Assembly (NCBI RefSeq): GCF_020509005.1
Contig: NC_063015.1
Coordinates: forward strand, 5,938,501 to 6,002,500
Direction of reading: 5' to 3'
Source of the DNA: Fulvia fulva
Taxonomy: Eukaryota; Ascomycota; Dothideomycetes; Mycosphaerellales; Mycosphaerellaceae
DNA: 64,000 nt
Every line of letters begins with the position of its first letter. Within the stretch, counting starts at the first letter, position 1. Positions 10,751 through 22,209 of the stretch are shown here, piece after piece. A model generated the notes under the pieces. The model was not told the DNA's origin and did no database searches. It saw only the letters and a list, made by a program, of their open reading frames with translations. The position numbers and the translations under genes are program-made.

Positions 10751-11686
10751 GGAGGGAGAGGGAGTTGGGGTGGTGGTTGGTTGGGAGGGCGAAAACGACC
10801 AGGGTTGGGGGGCAGCGTGGCAGGCGGTAAACAGGACTGCTGGTCTTAGCAAGGCATGGACTGATGGGGTGGACCACGTCTGTCTCGATACTGTCCATTC
10901 GCGACGCATCAGGGTCGCTACGTCAGATCTTGCTGTTCGTGACAATAGCAGTGACGGAGCCTTGCAACCTGTTGCCTGACGAGGATACGTTTGAGGGAAT
11001 CGAGTATCGTCAGAGTTCAAGCCGATTGCGGTGGTTGCAGAGTGACTGACAACATTACCAAGGCACCACTGTCCATCTGCGACGCATCAGAGTTGCCTTT
11101 AGGCGTCATGAGGATTCCGACCAGATTCCTGGCGATCATACGTGGTCGGCCGGGTGGCAAACAAAGAGGCAGGCCTTGTCTTCACCCGGCTGGTGCTTCC
11201 TCACACTTTCCCGGGAGAATTTTTGACTGGTTGTACGCGGAACTCGCAGTGCCAGCAAGATGGTCATGAGCATGTCTGCCAACGTTTCCCCGGACTGACA
11301 GCTCCTCTTGCTGCTGTATGTCACCAGCGAAACGCAAGATTCAGACCACATGATACGTCTGCTGTCGAACAGCACATCCTTGCCAGCCAATATGGTATCT
11401 GCCAGCAAATCTGTCACGAAACAGATAAGTCAGGTCATCGCTTCGGTAGTTGTCAGACTGCGTAAAATATCTCGGAGGAAGGTCAGGGGGACAGAATAAC
11501 GCTGGCTGCCAGCACACCTAGGCAACGCTCAAGCTGTACATAAGAACTGACACCTTTCGAAAGAAACAGATATTACGTTCCATCATCGACTTTGCTCAAC
11601 AAACGAGCAACCTCCACCAGATTGTGAAATACTTTCAGATTTCGACGACAGCTTCTCTCACAGACTGCAGGGTGCCTTTCGTCGCC
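10751..11686. other. Intergenic stretch with a short direct repeat
   Basis: A phrase actgtccat-ygcgacgcatcag occurs near 10892 and again near 11063. The rest contains overlapping open frames at 11136-11465 on both strands, none convincing. This is the upstream region of the large secreted-protein gene. Confidence 0.35.
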
Positions 11687-14600
11687 ATGCGCCCGCCATG
11701 GTCGCAGCCAGGGACGTTTGACGCCGGTCTGCTCCTGTCAACAGTACTCCTAGCCAAAGTTCGCGCAGCCCCTGCCCTACTCTTACCTGACAACCATACC
11801 AACACCACAGAGGAGCTTTCTGCTTTGGACGTTCTCTTACAGGCCGCTGACCCTTGCTACGAATATAAGAGTCGTCCGGTGGATTACACGCCACCAAAAT
11901 GCATCAACTCCGGCGAGAATCACTGGACGATGATGTTTCTTGCTGTGAACGGCACCGAAGACTGCGAAAAGGCGCGATCTGCGGTAGAAACACGACTCCA
12001 GGATTTGCACATCGGCCAGCACAATGTTACTTGCATCAATTCGCCCTGCTCACCAATGGTGCGACTGGACTTGAAGGTTCCGTCAGAAGCACTTGGTCCC
12101 ATTAACGACGCCCTACATGAGACATTCTCCCAGGTACCCTCAGGGGATGATGGTGTTTGTGTTCCTTTGAACTGCCTCGTGGGGACGGAGTGGGGACAAG
12201 AGAAGAACATGACTTGTGCCACAGAGTTTGCAGAAAGCGTCAAAGTGGATTTACGGCAGCGAAGCTCTTCAAATCCTGACAAAAGAGCATCAAACATCAC
12301 AATGCCTCCCTTAACGGCCGCCTGCAAGCTCGGACCATCGTGGTACTACATGAGAATCAATGTCGACGGCTTATCCGACGCATGCAATTGTCTCACGGAA
12401 AGTGTGGAGCAAGACCTTACTGGGATCTCACGGAAACAGTTCAGATGCACGCAGAGGAGCGAAGACTCTCTTGTCAAGGTGTGGTTCAATGTCAGCGAAG
12501 AGAGCCGTATCACGGAGTTCAACCATGTTCTGCAGCAAACTCTTCCCGATGTCATGTTCGGAGATCGAGGCCTATGCATACCGAAGAAATGCTACACCGA
12601 CGAAGAGGCAGGGCTAAGGAACATGACGTGCGCTTACGAAGTTTTCAATCAGCCAGTGAAGGTTGGTAACATCACGGAGCGCAACCTTGGCGGCGATGTG
12701 ACCAGATATCACAACAAGAGGAACGACTCGGAGTCGACAGCACCATCTCCCACTGATCAGTCCAAATCAAAGACTGCGCACTGTGAGCTCTTCAAGGACT
12801 TCTGGGACATCTACATCTTTGGAGGCTACGACAATACCATCTGCGATCGTATACATGACCTGAGTAAGGAGATGTTACCGAAATATCTTGCTCGGAAGAG
12901 TCTCACCTGTGGGTCCGTGGGTGGTGAAGGAAACGGTCAAATAACCCTCCCAACCACGGAGCCAGAGCGGGCGAACACCTTCAACGAGGTACTCCAACAA
13001 GCCATGCCTGATGTCTCTTTCGGAGAAACAGGACTCTGCGTCCCACGAGTTTGCTACCAGGATTTCAGAAGGGGCATCAAGAATATGACATGCGCTCAGA
13101 ACCCACCTCCGCCCAGCAACAGTTCATCACCAGGCGAAAGTCGACCATATGGGCATAACATGACCCAGTTCCCCAAGATGCCAAACACTGCGGTATGCAC
13201 TATCAACGATTTCGCGAAGTTCAACCCCACTTATCCAACCCTCGACATTGACCCACGTGTGGACTACGATATCGGTGTCGGCGCACCGTTCTCAGAGGAT
13301 ATATGCAATAATCTTAAGCAGAGGATCAACGGTGAAGTGTCAGGATATGTCGTTGATTGCAACAAAGCGGAAGTCGGGATCGAAGATGCCGTGGACGACA
13401 AACTGACCCAGCTTCAACTGCGGGTCTAGCCCATTGGTGTAGACAAGCTGAACAAGATTGTGGAAGAATCTTTTCCAGATGTGGACTTCAGTGGCAATGG
13501 TACCTGTTGGCCGAGTGAATGCTACTATGCGAACGGAACGTTCCATGAGCGAATTGGAGGGAGAAAGGCCGCCATCAAGATCTTGAACGAGACTTGCATT
13601 GCTGGTCAGATATCGACGGTCAGCAACACACCTCAGGCTAATCTGACAGAGTCTGCGGCCACTGGTACCAATGGCACGCTGGCAAACACCACAGAGACAA
13701 ACACGACAGAGATCATCAAACAAGGGGGTGTGATTGTTCCAAGAACATCAGACGAAGAGGCCCTCGCTATTCTACCCAATAGAATGGAGCCAAATACCGC
13801 CATTTGCTATGATCGAACTGAAGCACAAGGGTATGCGGTCATTGTTAAAAAGCCGTGGTCTGCGGCCGAATGCGCAAGAGTCGAACAAGAATCTTCAGGC
13901 ATCGATTTTTCCTGTGGGCCTGATGGAATCTGGACTGCCTATCTTGAGGGTGATACAGCGATTGTGTACGAATTCGAAGAGGCCGATGAGAAGTACGACC
14001 AGATCAACGAGAGGCTCCAGGCAGCCTACCCTGACGTGAAGTTTGAAGGTGCAGGTCTATGCACATCCCAGGACTGCTATCTGCCAACATTTGATGAGGC
14101 CATCTACGTTAGAAACATGGCGTGTGGAGTCGGATTGTCCGACGATTCAAACGCAAGCGGGACATCGTCCACAGGGACGGATATCGCGAACTCGACTTCC
14201 CCAGAGCCTTCAGTCAACAGCTCTCTTGCCCCACTGCCCGATGAGCACATTGCTCCGAATACCGCGGTATGCTTTGGCCAAGTGCGAACTGGTGGATTCA
14301 TGGTCGTTGTGGGTAGACCCTTACCAGAGGGGGACTGTTTGCGACTCCGCCACGTCTTCGATATCGACGACGAGCTGGACCCAACATTCCACGAATTCGG
14401 ATGTGCGGAGGGTGCGGAGTGGACATCACACTTCGAAGGCGAAGCGGTGACACAAGTCATGTTCGGTTCCGGCTTAATCTATGACTTCAATGGCATCAAT
14501 GAAAAACTGGGGACAGCTTTGCCTGGTGTGAAGTTTGAAGGATCCAACCTCTGTGCAAGACCGGAGTGTTACCTGCCAACATCGGATGAGCACCTCAGTG

Positions 14601-16459
14601 TCAGGAATGTGTCCTGCGCAATGACTGCGCCAGTCGAGCAGGCGGCCAATACAACGCTCCCAGAGGAGGCGGCTAATACAAGCTTGCCTGGCTCAGAAGC
14701 CTCTGGCAATAGCGCTCTCGCCCCACTACCACCCAGAGTTATTGCGCCAAACAGTGCCCTGTGCCTTGGTGATGGTACTTCCGATGGTTACACCATTATC
14801 GTCGACAAGCCACACGAACCCGTGGATTGTGAGGACATTGCAGAGAGACTAGCAAATGGAATTTTGAGACCCGATGGATGGGAAGTGGCATGCTATGACG
14901 CCGACAATTCGTACCTGTATTACTTCCAGGAGCAACCGGTACTCGAGATATCAGTCGGGAACCTGGAGTCGTGGGACTACGTTGAGCTGAACAAGAGGCT
15001 TAAGGAAGCACTACCAGACGTAGACTTCAACGGCTTGGGAGCCTGTGACGATCGGACTTGCTATTTGGAGACATCCATTTCTGTTGGTCGGGTTAGAAAC
15101 ACAACATGTGGTGGTGGGACGGAACTCTTCTCGAATGCCAACAGTACTTCATCGTCGGATATCCCGGTCGCTTCACGGCCCAGCATTATCCAAGCGAGCA
15201 CCACAGAGGCAAACACGACTCATTTGATCAAGCGAGAGGATGTTCCATCGCCGGAGACTCTAGCACCACTGCCCGATAAGCACATCGAGCCAAACACCGC
15301 ATTGTGCCTCCACGCAGGAGAATTCTATGACTACTCCATCATCGTGGGCAAGCCGTTCGAAGGCGCCCTTTGTGAAAGGATTGAGGGCGCATTGGCGGAC
15401 GGTGGACTGTCGCTCAAAGACGATACCGCTTGGAGTATAGTCTGCCGTAGCAACAGGATGATGATACCGGATTACTTCAAAGATGAGCCAGTGACTGCAA
15501 TTACTGTTGGCGAGATTTCTTCTGGAGAGTACCGAGAGCTGAACAGAAAGCTCAGAGAGGCCTTGTCAGAAGTGAACTTTGATCGATTGGGTACTTGCGA
15601 GCATCCGCGCTGTTACCTGCCTACATCCGATGAATATATCTGGGTCAGGAACACGAGTTATGGTCATGGTGTTGATGAGCTTCCAACCATCGGGAACGTG
15701 TCGTCGGTGGGCGAGCTTGCTGATCTGCCAGACAAACATCTCGAAGCGAACCGGGCCATCTGCTGGAACGAGGGCACAGAATCTGGCCAATACCGTATTA
15801 CTGTCGCAGATCCATTCGAGGCCGAGAAATGCAAGAAGGTCCAGGAAGTCATCAATAGTCACTTCCCAAAAGAAGTGATACTCGCTGGTAGTTCCAGCAT
15901 CTCATGTGTCGAGCCTGGCGCTGACGACTGGTTCAAAGACCAGAGGGAGGAGGTCACGGTGCTTTACACCACCCTCAACGACTCGAATGTGCAAGCTCTC
16001 AACAACGGTCTGTGTGAAGCTTATCCCGACATTGACTTCCCACCTTTCGGCCTTTGCGCTCCCTATCACTGCTATGACCAAACTTTGGAGCCTCGCATCA
16101 AGGTCGAGAACATAACATGTACGGCTGATGCACTGGAAGCGCTACGGAAGAGGACGCATATGCCTTTGCTGGCGATTGACCTCAACGGCACGCTGATCCT
16201 GGAATCTGGTCGTGCTGCAAGTGTCACGGCGCAGAACAGTGCGAGTTTCACAATCTCCGAGCCAACATTAGCTGTCGAGACCGTTCCCGCTGCTGGTTCC
16301 ATCAACATGACCGTACCGACACCAGTTACATCCTCTGCAGCTGTGACCGGTATCACCCCCATCGGGACTATATCCCTGGTGTCAGCGTTTATCTCGACGA
16401 TCTTGTCTCCTTCTGGCGGGACTGGCACGATGTCCACGTCATCCTTTTCGACGTCCTAG
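11687..16459 (+). CDS. Large secreted cysteine-repeat protein (nine repeats) with one in-frame TAG
   Basis: ATG at 11687 has a strong context (GTCGCCATGC) and is followed by a signal peptide ending near AKVRAAPA. About nine repeats of 110-150 residues follow. Each has the order PNTAxC (first Cys), a hydrophobic strand xxIVGKP, a Cys in DCxxL, a Cys-containing strand, an ExVTx strand, INERLxxAxPDVxF, then GLC, CY and RNxTC with an N-glycosylation site. The C terminus is Ser/Thr-rich, as in cell-wall proteins. The frame is continuous for about 1590 codons except for one TAG at 13427-13429, inside repeat 4. The repeat is complete if that codon is read through, so I keep one gene. A 111-nt in-phase intron (13332-13442; GTGAAG, CTGACC, GTGTAG) would also remove it but would delete a conserved Cys strand. 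Without readthrough the product stops after about 580 aa. Likely extracellular; function unknown. Confidence 0.7.
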
Positions 16460-16763
16460 AGCCCACAAAATGGCGACTTGGACTACTCATGCGTGATGTT
16501 ACACTGGCAGTGGACTAAATCACGACCGGCATACTTTTGTTTTCTATGTTGTACTTCTGGTTGGGAGTTTGATGTTTGCTGCGATTCCATACCCAGATTG
16601 ACATATCGAGGCATTTCGGGAGAGTGATGAAGCGGCTTATCGGAAAATCAAGAGAGGCCAAACAGCCTGCCGACAGTAGCGGTGCTTCAGACAGTCCAGT
16701 ATCTTGGTATCAAGCCATGGCGCGGCGCGCGCCCCAGCTCCACTCCCACTCTCTCATCCCCTT
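16460..16763. other. Convergent intergenic region
   Basis: Lies between the 3' ends of the secreted-protein and F-box genes. No gene, repeat or RNA seen. Confidence 0.4.
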
Positions 16764-17402
16764 CTATGCCTTCTGCCACACCTCACTACCCACAATCTCC
16801 ACCCACCCTGTCGTAGCCTTCATCTTCTTCACCAACCTCACCAAATGCTTCACCTTGACGCCCCGCTCCCTCGCAATAACCTTGCTGTTGTACGCCGCCC
16901 GATCACTGCCCAGCCGCCCATAGACCTCCACTCGCTTCAGCGGAGGCTGGCAGACCAACATCTTCCTCGCGCCGCGCTTATCCAGAGCGCGCAGGTGGTC
17001 ATACTTGAGATGGATCTTGCTTCCCAAGATCCGCGGGTCCCGCGGGAGGAACGGGTTGGCGGTTGGTGGTGGTGGCGGGACGCCTTCTTCAGGCGTGGTG
17101 GCGGGCTGAGGGCGGCGGAAGAGGGCTCGCTGGGCTTTGACAGAGGCCTTTACGGCATGTCGCCAGGTGGTGCAGACGCGCTGGGAGGAGAGGAGGTCGC
17201 GAGGTGGGAGGTCGAGGAGGATGAGTTCGAGGAGTTCGGCGGTGGCGAGGACTTGATTTGTGGCGGTTATGTTGTGTACGCGTGCGAGGAGGGAGCTTCG
17301 AGGATGTGTGGTGGCTGTGGTGATGATGGTGGCGCTGGACTGTTCGAGGGCTCGCGATGTGTGTGAAGAGGTGGCGCGGTAGGTAGTGTGTGAAGCGTAC
17401 AT
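16764..17402 (-). CDS. F-box domain protein, 212 aa
   Basis: Residues about 48-95 match the F-box pattern: ELLELILLDLPPRDLLSSQRVC followed by TWRHAVKAS, with the spaced Leu/Pro/Trp residues that contact SKP1. F-box proteins are substrate adaptors of SCF ubiquitin ligases. The N terminus is short and Ser/Thr-rich; after the F-box come a Pro-rich linker and a basic segment of about 90 residues with no recognised repeat. The small size is common for fungal F-box families. The gene ends in TAG; a further TGA lies 19 codons downstream. Confidence 0.75.
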   Translation of the reverse strand: MYASHTTYRATSSHTSRALEQSSATIITTATTHPRSSLLARVHNITATNQVLATAELLELILLDLPPRDLLSSQRVCTTWRHAVKASVKAQRALFRRPQPATTPEEGVPPPPPTANPFLPRDPRILGSKIHLKYDHLRALDKRGARKMLVCQPPLKRVEVYGRLGSDRAAYNSKVIARERGVKVKHLVRLVKKMKATTGWVEIVGSEVWQKA

Positions 17403-20050
17403 CTCTCTTCGAGCTGAAAGTTCTGAGAGGCAAATTGTGTTCTCGGTGGCTCTGACAACGCTAGCGTTGCAGGGATCAGCGGGAGGGTTCTGCCAGCCCT
17501 CGAAGGCGATATCTCGAACAACACCATCAGGATACCCACCAGGTTAGTAGAGGAGCCTCGTGCTACGTTAAGAAAGGCGCGCATCAAAGAGATATGCCAG
17601 GAAGAGCGAGATGGAGAGACATAAATGGAGGGAGGGCTGAAAGATGGCGGAAGAGCATACTTGAGCCCCATCTCGCAGGGCTGATGGCAGGCAGAGCGGC
17701 CGATGGGAGTAGCAGAGGACATTTGACCCTCTCTGCATCCGAGGCCTCGCAGCATCATCAGCTAGGTCAAATCATGGCCGGACGGGAGTGATTAGGCTGG
17801 AGAACGGCTCACTCGAACAGGTCCCGATCCGTTCGGCCGTTGCGGCGAGATGAGTTGGGGAGGATCTGACGAGTCTCGACCTAGGCGGAGCATGCGGGTC
17901 GGCTGGCAGCAGTTCGCCGTCCACATGTGCGTTTGAGGGCGTACACGCCAGGTTCGTATCAACAGGAGGAAGCGGTCGTGAAGCAGGAGCAGGCGTTTCT
18001 GACACATGATATACCACCGAGGACGATCTGAAGAAGCTCATGATGAGCCTCGCGGCCGATCTGAGTCTCCTTCGATCCTCGCCCTACTGAAACCTCGAGA
18101 GCTTACAGTGCGGCCGGTCAGGGCAGGTCATACTCGGCCGGCGATCACGGAGCATGAGCTGGCGTTCCTGCCTGGCACGCATCCCACTGACGGGCACGAT
18201 ACTGAGAGCTTCGTGCAAGACATCGCAGCCGAGTGAATTCTCAGCGGATCATCGTCATTCTTCGCGCTCAAGAGCTTACAGCACGGCTTGCTATGTCAAG
18301 TCACGCTCAAATGAGGATCGTGGAGGATGAGCTGGCGTCTCTGGCACATACCACACCATCTCCGCGACTCGCGGCGGGCCGTCACCGAGACGTGCGGACT
18401 TCAGGTTGAGATGATGTTCCATTCAGAGGCTCCCGACGTGCGAGGGGCGAATCTCCATCGGGAGGGACATTGTAGGCAAGGTTCTGGCCACTGTGCAAGA
18501 CCGCAGGAAGCGAGGTATACCATGTTCAGCTCGGAAAGTAGCACACATGGATTAGATCATCATCACACCGTTCGTAGAAAACTGCTCAAGACACAATGTC
18601 CAATTCGCAAAGCTCGCAGATCTCATGGTCCTTCGGGACCAGGCGAGGTTCCCACCCGGACTTGCGCAAGCTTGAAGCAAACATCGAAGAGTGCCGAAAT
18701 CCTTCTACGAACTCCTCTGTGAAGAGCTGCTGCTCCAGCACGATTATGGTATCAAGATGCGATAGTCATGAAGAGATGTCCTTGCCTTCTCTCGCAAGTT
18801 CTGGACTGCTCCAACACAGGGATGGCGCTGAGATGTGTGATGAGTGTGAAGTATGTCCTGCCCGTATCTCTTAGGCTTTAAAAGTCTCGCGAATGGAGTT
18901 GTCCTGTTTGACCTCCGCAGCTTGCCTCCTGCGCAACGTCGCTCCAGGTTGATGATACCACGGGCAATACCATATCTGGCTGCCGCTGCCAACTTCGTGT
19001 CGCATCGCCTCATCTTCCATAGTGTATCCACAGTCGCATTTTCTTGAAGCTCTATGCCGTAGCAGAGGCGCACAGCTGTGATGTCTCCCAGATCTTCCGT
19101 TCTAACTGTGTGTCTTTCATGATAGAGCAGTGCCGCTGCCTCCAATGTCTACAATATCCTCGCCGGTGGCACACAGCTTCCGCATCGTGTCCACGCTCCC
19201 ACAACGCCTCCGCCATCCTGTCCCAGACAGGTATTCTTGCGTATGTGTATGGCGCTGGGATAGCCGGCGTGGTCATTTCGTCTGTGAAAACACGGCTTTC
19301 CATCGGCGCTCTCGTGCCCAGGATTTCTTATCGTGAGCAGGTCGCTGCCGGTGTGTCTGGCGTATCTCTGAGCTGAAGGTGCATCGTATTGGGATCTAGC
19401 GGTGGAGTTCGGCGTTCGTGGTCTCGTAGGCAGTGGAGGTAGATAGTCTGAACATCTTACGACGCTAGGGAGTAACATGGTCAGGCTCGCTGCAAGGTCT
19501 TCGTGGACTTGTCTGTGACTGACCTGCGCCGTCTGCCTCGTCCAGTCGTCATGTACATGTTCACATCTGCGAGCGAAGAGGCACAGTCCTCCACAGTCGT
19601 TGATTCAGCTGAAGTATGCCCTCCTGCAGAAGCTTACCGTACCACGATGGCTGTTGTGATGTTTGCGTGCCGCGCGATCTCTGCGTTGTATCGGCGCCCT
19701 TTCGGGCAATGCCGAAGGGACTCAGGCAGTCGTGGATGAGGCTTGAGTGTAGCCACTGTTGCTCCTACCGCTGGCGTAGGCACGATGGCAGGCCTACTGT
19801 AGCTGTACTGTTCACACAATTTGCTCTGCGCTCTAGTACAGCCATTGCAGCAGCTGCGTATAAAATGTTTGACAGCACGATGGGCACAATATGGGCGTAG
19901 AGAAGGCTCGACAATACGTTTCGGAAGTCGCTAGCTCGTCCTGAGGAAGTGGCGAGTGCTCCTCCCTTCCGCTTCCTCGCTGGCAGCTTCCCACTCTCGC
20001 ACACCAGCCCACATCATCAACAACATCGCAACCACACCATTTTACACACG
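17403..20050. other. Repeat-rich non-coding or decayed region
   Basis: Start of the accessory region. Many short overlapping frames exist on both strands but none carries a domain or clear intron structure. Phrases such as ctcgagagcttacagtgcggcc recur in altered form near 18090 and 18270, hinting at a diverged tandem repeat of about 175 bp. I cannot support any gene. Confidence 0.35.
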
Positions 20051-20059
20051 ACAGACATC

Positions 20060-20625
20060 ATCACAGGCATCTTCAGCTCGCTGAGAAGCCCCGTGAAGGT
20101 GTTTTGAGCGCTCGCCTGCCATGTGTGCGGCTACAGCGTCACCCGAAGGAAATCGCTCGTGCAAGAGCTCCAGCTTCACCGACGATATGGCAGCCTCACA
20201 GGCTCACAACACGGCCTCAAGAGCATATCTGACACCCTCGACACGATGAGGAGCTTCTTCAGCGACCTATGTTGCCCCGCGAAGGTGTTTCGGTAAGTCC
20301 TTGACCATATCTCACCGTCTGGAGTGAGGGAGGGCAAACAAGCTCCTCCGCCAGCTCCGGCTTTTCACCATATCGCCAGCCTCCTACGCTCACAACACCA
20401 CCCCAAGGGCTCATTGGACATACCGAAGCTCATCACGAGCATCTTCAGCGTGTGCAGAAGCCCCGAAAAGGTGGTTGGAGGCAATATGGAGCTGATCTGA
20501 AGGTGTAGGAGGCCGTGACGCCAGCCGATATGGTCGCAATCCTTCGCCGAGCTTCGGCTTCCTTCCTCCACCCATCAACCACGCCACGACAACATCACCT
20601 CATATCACCAAAACACCTCCACGAG
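20060..20625 (+). repeat. Tandem repeat, about 185-bp unit, three copies
   Basis: The phrase cttcag followed by agccccg-aaaggtg occurs at 20071, 20257 and 20442. The preceding blocks (cgatatggcagcct-acgctcacaacac-cctcaagrgc) align as well, so whole units of 185-186 bp are duplicated. Copy 2 contains a GTAAGT donor-like site at about 20292. Confidence 0.7.
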
Positions 20626-20792
20626 CAGCGTGACACCGTCCACAAACACCTCCGAGGCGATATGGGATGATATCGGCCTCGTGGTGGTGCAGAAACGCCG
20701 CCGACGCCAGCTTGAGCGCCGCCGTCATGTTGGCTTCGAGCTCGCTACACCACCTCCACCACGGCGGCACCGACATTGAGGCATCACACAAG

Positions 20793-22055
20793 GTATGAGA
20801 CACTCATCAGAGCTTCATGACATGCTTGATAGCCTCCATCATGAGTTACAGGCAATACTGACCGTTGTGGCACGACACAGGGCGCAGCAAACCCCCGCCA
20901 GCACCTCCGCCGAGCGACCATATCGGGCGGCGACGACAAGGTGTAGCGCCTCCAAACCACACAGGCAGCCTCTCCACTTCATTGACATCCGTTACGATCG
21001 ACTCCACCTGCAACAGCAGCTCACTGTCACCAGCGCTGAAGAGATGGGAGAAAGAGCCTCCGCGGCATGATACCATACCCACACGGCAAGAGTGGACGGT
21101 GGGGAAATCCTGAGGATACCACAGCTGGCATTTCAAGGTCAAGGCGTAACTTGCGAGGCGGCAGAACATGTTCTGGTCAACATTCCGCCAGGTTCGACAT
21201 GACTCCGAAAATTTCGCAAGTCAGCACCACCCTGGGGCAGCGAGATCAACATGCCTCCTCAAGCTTTGAAACACCTTCAGGCTTGTTGAGGAAGTCGATA
21301 GCACTAAGCCACCTGCAGTCGCGAGCTCAGAGGGCCTCACTGTCGCCGGCGCTGACCTCCTCGACCAAACGCCATATCATACACACCACGTGACGATATC
21401 AGGCCGCAGCGGTGACATGCAACACCTCCGAGGACAGCGCCAACGATGATCAGCTCGGTATACTGCCTTCAGTATCCCGACAAGCTTCCAAGCGATGTGT
21501 AACATAACCACAATTGCCGACGCTGCCATCTTTGTCCGCGGAGCACTTTCAGGTATGTTCATCATGAATACCACCTTCTGCTTTCGACATGACACTCACT
21601 GACACACCCAACAGGCACGATATCGCCTCAGATCTGCTGCCCTTGGGCGCAACATGCCGGAATCTGGTTCGGCCAAGTCTCGGTCGGGCAAGCCGCTCAG
21701 CCGCCATCTCCGCTGCTGTCACCAAAACCCGACGATGCCATCACTCGTCGACACGTTGCCACCATCTCTGGAACACCACAACTCAAGAAGATCGAGAAAG
21801 AGCATCAGGAGCATAGTTAAGCATATCATGTTGGCGATGGCCTGCAACAGGAGAGGGCGAACAAGAGACGGACACCATACCTCGTGCTCAGCACATCCAA
21901 GAACATGACACCAGAGGCACCACCTCGAAGGCGGTCGTAATGTCTGCAGGAGCCGCAGACCTCACTGCTCTCTGGCACTCACAACCGGCTTCTTCAGATA
22001 CCTCCAGTAAGTCGTCCTCAGATGTGCTGCGAACACAAGACTGACCACTTCTCAG
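20793..22055 (+). other. Three intron-like segments on the plus strand
   Basis: Complete splice-signal sets are visible: 20793-20880 (GTATGA, TACTGACC, ACACAG), 21553-21614 (GTATGT, CACTGACAC, CAACAG) and 22007-22055 (GTAAGT, GACTGACC, TTCTCAG). The sequence after the second acceptor stays open for about 65 codons. This suggests plus-strand exons of an unrecognised gene, opposite in orientation to the array that starts at 25.9 kb. Confidence 0.4.
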
Positions 22056-22209
22056 GATAGATGCAAAACACCATATGCCGTCCTCAGTCGTCTTCACATC
22101 TCCATCGCTGTGAAGCTCACTGGCTGCACCTGTCACTTCCGACGTGCGCATCCGTGAGCCGTATGGCCGGTGTAAGTCGCATCTTCGCAGCTTGCTGCGA
22201 TGCCGCTGT

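Noticed and set aside
13332..13442. A normal intron that removes the TAG at 13427
   Set aside because: It keeps frame and has plausible signals, but its removal would delete a strand and cysteine present in all the other repeats, so it is kept only as a second option.
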